From positions 1 to 64,000 of the forward strand of contig OMYT01000005.1 in the NCBI GenBank assembly GCA_900315315.1: DNA of 64,000 bases. Direction: 5' to 3'. The notes under the pieces were generated by a model. The model was not told where the DNA came from and ran no database searches. It was given only the letters and a program-made list of their open reading frames with translations. How positions within the stretch are numbered: position 1 is the stretch's first letter; every line of letters starts with the position of its first letter. Position numbers and translations under genes: made by a program. Below, one piece after another: positions 59,442 through 64,000 of this stretch. The DNA comes from an uncultured Eubacteriales bacterium. Its GTDB lineage: Bacteria; Bacillota; Clostridia; Christensenellales; Aristaeellaceae.

Positions 59442-60650
59442 TTATCTCAAATATTCCTGTAATACGAAACCGGTTTTGCCGCCATATTCGATTTCGGCCC
59501 AGTAGCCTGTCAGGCCGATCACCTGCACGGTAGTACCGACTTCAAGACGGCCGTTATCACCCATTCCATGGACGTTGGAGGTACTCTTGTCGGGCTTGTA
59601 ATGCACGTTTACGCTCTTGCCGTTCGCGCTGTAGATGGTTGCGGAGTAAGGCTGGAAGGCGGGTTTGGCTGTCGGCTGTGTGGTCGGGGCAGCAGTGCCG
59701 CCCGCCGGCACAGAAAGCTGGAGGAACTTGTTTTCCATATAACCTGTCTTGCCGCCGTAAGAAATCTTGTCCCACTTAGTATCATGCTTCAGCACAGTCA
59801 CTTCGGCGCCGTAGGGAACAGAAGCGATAACGGAATAATTGCCGGGCCCTTTCCGCATATTGACTGCCTTCCTGTTAGAACTGACGACATAAGCCGTATA
59901 GTTTCCGGTGGGAGGATTTGTGATAACTGGCAGGATATTTGTCGGAGCAGGCTGGCTTGTACATAGATATTTGGTCATCATGTAGCCGGTATTGCCGTCA
60001 ACCTCAATAAGATCCCACTTGCTGGTATGCTCAATGACTCTGACCTTGGTACCGGTGGAATAGGAGGCAATGATTGGTGCACTGGTACTGGCACCACTTC
60101 GGAGATTCACCTTCCGGTATCCGGCGTTGAGCACCCAGGCATCATAGTCGCCGCCCGAGGTGGACATGTTTTTTGACGCGTTGCCGGAAGCAGCGACCTT
60201 TTTTCTGCTTAGCAGATCATTGACCACATAACCAGTGCCCAGGTCTCCAGCACTGATATAGGAATATTTGCTGCCCCAGGAGAGAACGCTGACCTTTCTG
60301 CCTCTAGCAAGCTTCGCGTAAGCAACGAAGTCGCCGCCGGGCCCGGAACGCATAGCCGTATCATCGTTCGTGATCCACGCGGTGCCGGCGGTTGCTTTCG
60401 AAATAAATTTTGTCTGAACATAGCCCTCTTTGCCGGTGGTAAACTTCACGTAGGACCATCCGTCAGAAGTTGACTGCACGGTCAACACGAAATCAAGGCG
60501 ATAGCTGGCAAGGACCTGTGCGCTTTCACTGGGCATCATGCGGACCTTCAGTGAGCTTGTGTTGACCCGATACCGGGTTGCAGCGGAAGCAACTCCTGCC
60601 GGAATCAGCAGTACGAGGATCAGCAGCAGGGCAAGCAAACGTTTTTTCAT
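59442..60650 (-). CDS. Secreted protein with five SH3b domains
   Basis: The 402-residue protein has a signal peptide (1-26, cleaved near ASAAT). Five bacterial SH3 domains then follow, beginning near YRVNTSSLKVRMMPSESA, WITNDDTAMRSGPGG, VNLRSGASTSAPI, VNMRKGPGNYSVI and VNVHYKPDKSTSN, each ending with a GYV/GYM-type motif. Linkers are Pro/Thr/Gln-rich. SH3b domains bind cell-wall peptides; no catalytic domain is attached, so it is probably a wall-binding scaffold. ATG 60650 has GGAGGG 7 bases upstream. Confidence 0.9.
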   Translation of the reverse strand: MKKRLLALLLILVLLIPAGVASAATRYRVNTSSLKVRMMPSESAQVLASYRLDFVLTVQSTSDGWSYVKFTTGKEGYVQTKFISKATAGTAWITNDDTAMRSGPGGDFVAYAKLARGRKVSVLSWGSKYSYISAGDLGTGYVVNDLLSRKKVAASGNASKNMSTSGGDYDAWVLNAGYRKVNLRSGASTSAPIIASYSTGTKVRVIEHTSKWDLIEVDGNTGYMMTKYLCTSQPAPTNILPVITNPPTGNYTAYVVSSNRKAVNMRKGPGNYSVIASVPYGAEVTVLKHDTKWDKISYGGKTGYMENKFLQLSVPAGGTAAPTTQPTAKPAFQPYSATIYSANGKSVNVHYKPDKSTSNVHGMGDNGRLEVGTTVQVIGLTGYWAEIEYGGKTGFVLQEYLR

Positions 60651-60740
60651 CAGGATTCCCTCCATTTTAATAAAATGCCAAAAACACGATTAACGCGAAA
60701 CAGCCCGGGTCCTCTGCCAGGGCGATTCGTGACCACATTG

Positions 60741-60769
60741 ATTATATACAAGTTTTTTCAAAAAGAAAA
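60741..60769 (-). promoter_or_regulatory. Candidate promoter of the SH3b gene
   Basis: On the minus strand TTTTCT (60769-60764), 17 bases and TATAAT (60746-60741) precede the gene by about 90 bases. Confidence 0.4.
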
Positions 60770-60865
60770 CCCTTTTTTAAAGTTTTTTTACAATTGTATT
60801 TACATAATTCAATAGAATAGTAATTATTTCGAAGAAAGACCACAAGATATGGTGTTACAGGAGTC

Positions 60866-60894
60866 TTGACTTTATTACGGTAAAGTGATAACAT
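60866..60894 (+). promoter_or_regulatory. his operon promoter
   Basis: TTGACT (60866-60871), 17 bases and TAACAT (60889-60894) lie 54 bases before hisZ. The short leader leaves no room for a T-box; no attenuator is seen. The 298 bases between the SH3b gene and hisZ hold only this promoter and the divergent one. Confidence 0.55.
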
Positions 60895-60948
60895 GATAAA
60901 GCTTCATCCGTGAGGCTCATTTTGAATCGGATTACGGAGGAAAAAAGG

Positions 60949-61896
60949 ATGCAGATTGATGACAGTGTCATGACCAGACAGGAGAGGATCAGCTTTATGC
61001 TGCGCTCACTGTATTCCGGGCACGGATATGAGCGTTACCGTATGAGCAAGTTTGAGGAATACGACCTGTACAGCCGGAACAAAGATTTCCTGTTTTCGGA
61101 TGGAGTCATTACCTTTACGGATACTACCGGGCGGCTGATGGCGCTGAAACCTGACGTGACTCTTTCGATCGTAAAAAACCGGAAAGATACTCCCGGAACA
61201 TTGCAAAAACTGTATTACCATGAGAACGTTTACCGCGTGTCCGCGGCAGCGGACGGATTCCGGGAACAGACGCAGGTCGGGCTGGAGTGTATGGGCGAGG
61301 TGAACGATACCTGCATAGCCGAAGTGCTGCGCCTGGCAGTGGAAAGCCTTCGATTGTGCTCCGCGGAATTTGTGCTGGAAATCAGTCATCTGGGGATCCT
61401 GAACGCCTTTGTGGACGCGATCGCTCCGGACGAAAAGGTGAAACAGGCAATCCTGGACTGCGCAGGACAGAAGAATTTGCACGGAATCAGCGGGATCTGC
61501 CGGGAGAATCATCTGGCAGAAGGCGCCGGGAACGCACTGATCCGGCTGCTGAGCCTTTACGGAACGCCCCGGACCGTAATGCCGAAAATCCGGGAACTGG
61601 CGGAGGAGTATGGAGCAGGCGAAATGGCCGCTCAACTGGGCAGAGCGGTGGCCGGCTTTACCGGCAGTGACCTGGAAAACAAAATCCTGATTGATTTCTC
61701 TGCCACCGGAGATCTGAGATATTACAACGGAGTTGCTTTCAAGGGATTTATCAGCGGCATTCCCGGCAGCGTGCTTTCGGGCGGGCAGTATGACAAACTG
61801 ATGCGCAAGATGGGACGGAAGGACAGGGCCATCGGTTTCGCGGTGTTCCTGGACATGCTGGAAAGACTGACGGAGGAGGAGACGGACCGTGCTTAA
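60949..61896 (+). CDS. hisZ: ATP phosphoribosyltransferase regulatory subunit
   Basis: The 315-residue protein is a class II aaRS-like fold without synthetase activity: MLRSLYSGHGYERYRMSKFE, TTGRLMALKPDVTLSIVKNR, YHENVYRVS, EQTQVGLECMGE. HisZ binds short HisG and allows histidine feedback. ATG 60949 has GGAGG 8 bases upstream; the in-frame GTG at 60910 has none. It overlaps hisG by 8 bases. Confidence 0.92.
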   Translation: MQIDDSVMTRQERISFMLRSLYSGHGYERYRMSKFEEYDLYSRNKDFLFSDGVITFTDTTGRLMALKPDVTLSIVKNRKDTPGTLQKLYYHENVYRVSAAADGFREQTQVGLECMGEVNDTCIAEVLRLAVESLRLCSAEFVLEISHLGILNAFVDAIAPDEKVKQAILDCAGQKNLHGISGICRENHLAEGAGNALIRLLSLYGTPRTVMPKIRELAEEYGAGEMAAQLGRAVAGFTGSDLENKILIDFSATGDLRYYNGVAFKGFISGIPGSVLSGGQYDKLMRKMGRKDRAIGFAVFLDMLERLTEEETDRA

Positions 61897-62515
61897 TATC
61901 GCGCTGCCTAAAGGAAGACTGGGAGAAAAAGTATATGCCATGTTTGCGAAGGCGGGTTTTGAATGTCCGGAACTGCTGGAACCGGGACGTAAACTTATCT
62001 TTGACAATGAGGATCTCGGCGTGAGATACTTCTGGGTGAAACCTTCGGATGTGGCGATCTATGTTGAACGCGGTGCAGCCGACATCGGCGTGGCGGGAAA
62101 AGATATTCTGCTGGAATACCGTCCGGACGTCTATGAACTGCTGGATTTGAAGGTGGGTAAGTGCCGGATGGCGGTAGCTGCGCCGAACGGGTTCCGGGAT
62201 GATATGAACCGGACGCTGCGGGTTGCTACCAAGTTCTCCCGCATCGCGCGGGATTACTACACCTCGGTCGGAAGGGATATCGACATCATCCATCTGAACG
62301 GCTCCATCGAGATTGCGCCGATCCTGGGCCTGAGCGATGTGATTGTGGATATTGTGGAAACGGGAACCACTCTGAAGGAAAACAATCTGTCGGTAATCGA
62401 AGAGATCGTACCGATCTCCGCCCGCCTGATTGCGAACAAGAGCGGCTTCAAATTCCGTACGGAGCAGATCGAACGTCTGACCGACGGACTTGGAAAGGAA
62501 GTGCTGCAAGCATGA
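61889..62515 (+). CDS. hisG: ATP phosphoribosyltransferase (short form)
   Basis: The 208-residue catalytic subunit lacks the C-terminal regulatory ACT-like domain of long HisG and therefore needs HisZ. IALPKGRLGEKVYAMF opens the protein; RGAADIGVAGKDILLEY and GLSDVIVDIVETGTTLKENN (PRPP loop) are conserved. It makes phosphoribosyl-ATP, the first histidine step. The GTG start at 61889 overlaps the hisZ end by 8 bases, and hisD starts on its stop (ATGA). Confidence 0.95.
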   Translation: MLNIALPKGRLGEKVYAMFAKAGFECPELLEPGRKLIFDNEDLGVRYFWVKPSDVAIYVERGAADIGVAGKDILLEYRPDVYELLDLKVGKCRMAVAAPNGFRDDMNRTLRVATKFSRIARDYYTSVGRDIDIIHLNGSIEIAPILGLSDVIVDIVETGTTLKENNLSVIEEIVPISARLIANKSGFKFRTEQIERLTDGLGKEVLQA

Positions 62516-63795
62516 TCCGTATTATGAAATACGGCGAACTGCCCAACGAGGAGATCTTCGCCCGGTCCATGCCGACGGTAAACGTGGCGGACAAGGTGGC
62601 GGAAATTCTGCGGAATGTCCGGGAGAGAGGGGACGCGGCTCTGCGCGAATACACGGAGCGCTTTGATCATGCTTCCCCGGAAAGTCTGATTGTTACTCCG
62701 GATGAGATGCAGGAAGCGCTCGAAACAATCAGAACGACGGACCCGGAGTTTATGGGAGTGCTGGAGAATGCGGCGGCCAATATCCGCAAATTCCACAGCC
62801 GGCAGGTGCGGAATTCCTTCATTATTAATGATGAACCCGGCATTGTGATGGGGCAGAAGGTCATTCCCGTGGACCGGGCCGGTCTGTATGTGCCGGGAGG
62901 GACGGCATCTTATCCTTCCACGGTGCTGATGGATGTCATTCCGGCCAAAATCGCAGGTGTGAAGGAAGTGATTCTGACTACACCTCCCGGACGGGACGGA
63001 AAGATCAATCCGGCGATCCTTGCTGCGGCAAGTATTGCCGGAGCGGACCGGATCGTGAAAGCGGGCGGCGCGCAGGCCATCGCGGCGCTGGCATTCGGAA
63101 CGGAATCCGTGCCGCGGGTGGACAAGATCGTCGGGCCCGGGAATGCCTATGTGGCGGAAGCTAAGCGACAAGTCTACGGTACGGTGGCGATTGATATGAT
63201 CGCCGGCCCGAGTGAGATTCTTGTTGCGGCGGACGGGAAGTCCAACCCGGTGTGGCTGGCGGCCGATCTGCTGAGCCAGGCGGAACACGACAAGGTTGCC
63301 AGCGCGGTGCTTGTAACGGATTCCATGGAGTTGGCGGAAAAGGTCCAGGAAGAGCTGGAAAGACAGATTCCGATGCTGGAACGCAGCGAAATTGCCCGGG
63401 AATCCATTGACCGGAACGGAAAGATCATCGTCGCGGAAAACCTGCGCACAGTGATTGATATTGCCAATGAGATTGCGCCGGAGCACCTGGAACTCTGCGT
63501 GGATAATCCTTTTGACCTGCTGGACAGCATCCGTCATGCGGGTTCGATCTTCCTTGGGAGACACTGCCCGGAGGCGCTCGGCGATTATCTGGCCGGACCG
63601 AATCATACTCTGCCGACGCAGGGAACGGCCAGATTCTCCAGTCCGCTGTCGGTGGATGACTTTGTAAAGAAAACGCAGTATACTTACTATACTAAAGAAG
63701 CCCTTGCCCGGGCAGCGAAAGACGTAGCTGTCTTTGCGCAAAAGGAAGGTCTGACCGGGCATGCGCGGAGCGCGACAATCCGAACGGAAGAATGA
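62512..63795 (+). CDS. hisD: Histidinol dehydrogenase
   Basis: The 427-residue enzyme oxidises histidinol to histidine with NAD. Conserved pieces are VPGGTASYPSTVLMDVIPA, AGGAQAIAALAFGTESVPRV, KIVGPGNAYVAEAKRQVYG, AGPSEILVAADG, LSQAEHDK and GPNHTLPTQGTARFSS, covering the zinc site. It overlaps hisG by 4 bases and precedes hisC by 16. Confidence 0.96.
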   Translation: MIRIMKYGELPNEEIFARSMPTVNVADKVAEILRNVRERGDAALREYTERFDHASPESLIVTPDEMQEALETIRTTDPEFMGVLENAAANIRKFHSRQVRNSFIINDEPGIVMGQKVIPVDRAGLYVPGGTASYPSTVLMDVIPAKIAGVKEVILTTPPGRDGKINPAILAAASIAGADRIVKAGGAQAIAALAFGTESVPRVDKIVGPGNAYVAEAKRQVYGTVAIDMIAGPSEILVAADGKSNPVWLAADLLSQAEHDKVASAVLVTDSMELAEKVQEELERQIPMLERSEIARESIDRNGKIIVAENLRTVIDIANEIAPEHLELCVDNPFDLLDSIRHAGSIFLGRHCPEALGDYLAGPNHTLPTQGTARFSSPLSVDDFVKKTQYTYYTKEALARAAKDVAVFAQKEGLTGHARSATIRTEE

Positions 63796-63811
63796 AAGGG
63801 ATGGAGAAACG

Positions 63812-64000
63812 ATGAGCCGGTTCTTTTCAGAAAAATATCTTGATCTGGAACCTTATGTACCCGGGGAAATGCCGAAAAACAGGAAAGAGATCAAGCTGAA
63901 CACCAATGAGAATCCCTATCCGCCGCTGAAGGAAGTGACGGACGCGGTCGCGGAGGAAAGCAAAAAGCTGAACCTGTATTCCGATCCGGACAGCAGGGAT
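63812..64000 (+). CDS. hisC: Histidinol-phosphate aminotransferase (5' part only)
   Basis: The first 63 codons are present before the window ends. The product begins MSRFFSEKYLDLEPYVPGE and contains IKLNTNENPYPPLKEV and LNLYSDPDSRD, typical of HisC family aminotransferases of the fold-type I class. It is fourth in the his operon. A GGATGGAG site precedes ATG 63812. Confidence 0.85.
   Translation, partial: MSRFFSEKYLDLEPYVPGEMPKNRKEIKLNTNENPYPPLKEVTDAVAEESKKLNLYSDPDSRD

Noticed and set aside
60651..60948. T-box or other riboswitch before the his operon.
   Set aside because: The candidate promoter leaves a leader of about 50 bases, too short, and no T-box sequence was seen.
1..64000. CRISPR array or restriction/defence island.
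   Set aside because: No regularly spaced repeats were seen; the repeats found occur at most twice. No restriction, Cas or classical toxin-antitoxin genes were recognised.

Overview
The window looks like chromosome of a moderately GC-rich Bacillota, most likely a gut or rumen Clostridia. Supporting signs are strong AGGAGG-type ribosome sites, ATG/GTG/TTG starts, short-form HisG paired with HisZ, a type-2 ArgC, arg and car genes in one operon, TTGACA-N17-TATAAT promoters and a tRNA without encoded CCA. The exact lineage (possibly Christensenellales/Aristaeella-like) is inference. Gene density is very high; no gene-free stretch exceeds 300 bases. No rRNA, CRISPR array, complete insertion sequence or riboswitch was recognised.

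Left end (1-3366): a decayed Mu/P2-like contractile-tail prophage. It holds a virion-morphogenesis/Dit-like fusion, a baseplate plug, a hub protein and a truncated Gp138-type spike. An AT-rich secreted CBM9-like gene sits backwards among them, and the remnant ends at a palindromic repeat and terminator. Then (3400-15300) come an ICMT-like methyltransferase, an amino-acid permease fused to a GGDEF domain, an HtrA-like protease, a macrodomain-regulator protein beside a vWA protein, a large secreted protein, a membrane diguanylate cyclase, a FNT channel and an ABC exporter.

Middle (15300-38400): a small protein divergent from an ECF-like sigma factor, an LPG-synthase/flippase-type membrane protein, a glycogen synthase with a C-terminal SCP2-like domain, an MFS transporter, a LUD protein, a tiny secreted protein with a QVVAG motif, a TrkA-C membrane protein, a CPA2 antiporter, an A-type flavodiiron protein and a secreted Ig-like protein. 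A long leftward operon argG-argC-GNAT-argJ-argB-argD-carA-carB follows, with a strong promoter and ArgR-box-like dyads at its head. A tRNA-Val(GAC) follows.

Right part (38400-64000): a lower-GC trio (unknown protein, methyltransferase, YcxB-like protein), a two-gene AmmeMemoRadiSam locus (MEMO-AMMECR1 fusion plus radical SAM enzyme), a secreted NlpC/P60-like protein divergent from a glycosyltransferase-CotH kinase-lipase cluster, apt, and a PadR/DUF4097 pair. Next is a striking three-gene sensory operon in which two extracellular solute-binding proteins flank a 1230-residue membrane HD-GYP receptor with an ECF-S-like N-terminus and beta-propellers. After it come an XRE-S24 repressor with a small partner, pyruvate kinase, a five-SH3b secreted protein, and the start of the his operon (hisZ-hisG-hisD-hisC, the last cut by the window edge).

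Two themes recur. One is c-di-GMP signalling through unusual receptors: a permease-GGDEF, a membrane GGDEF and an HD-GYP with dedicated binding proteins. The other is a large set of secreted or surface proteins of unknown role. The sensory operon at 50736-56599 is the best candidate for an undescribed system.
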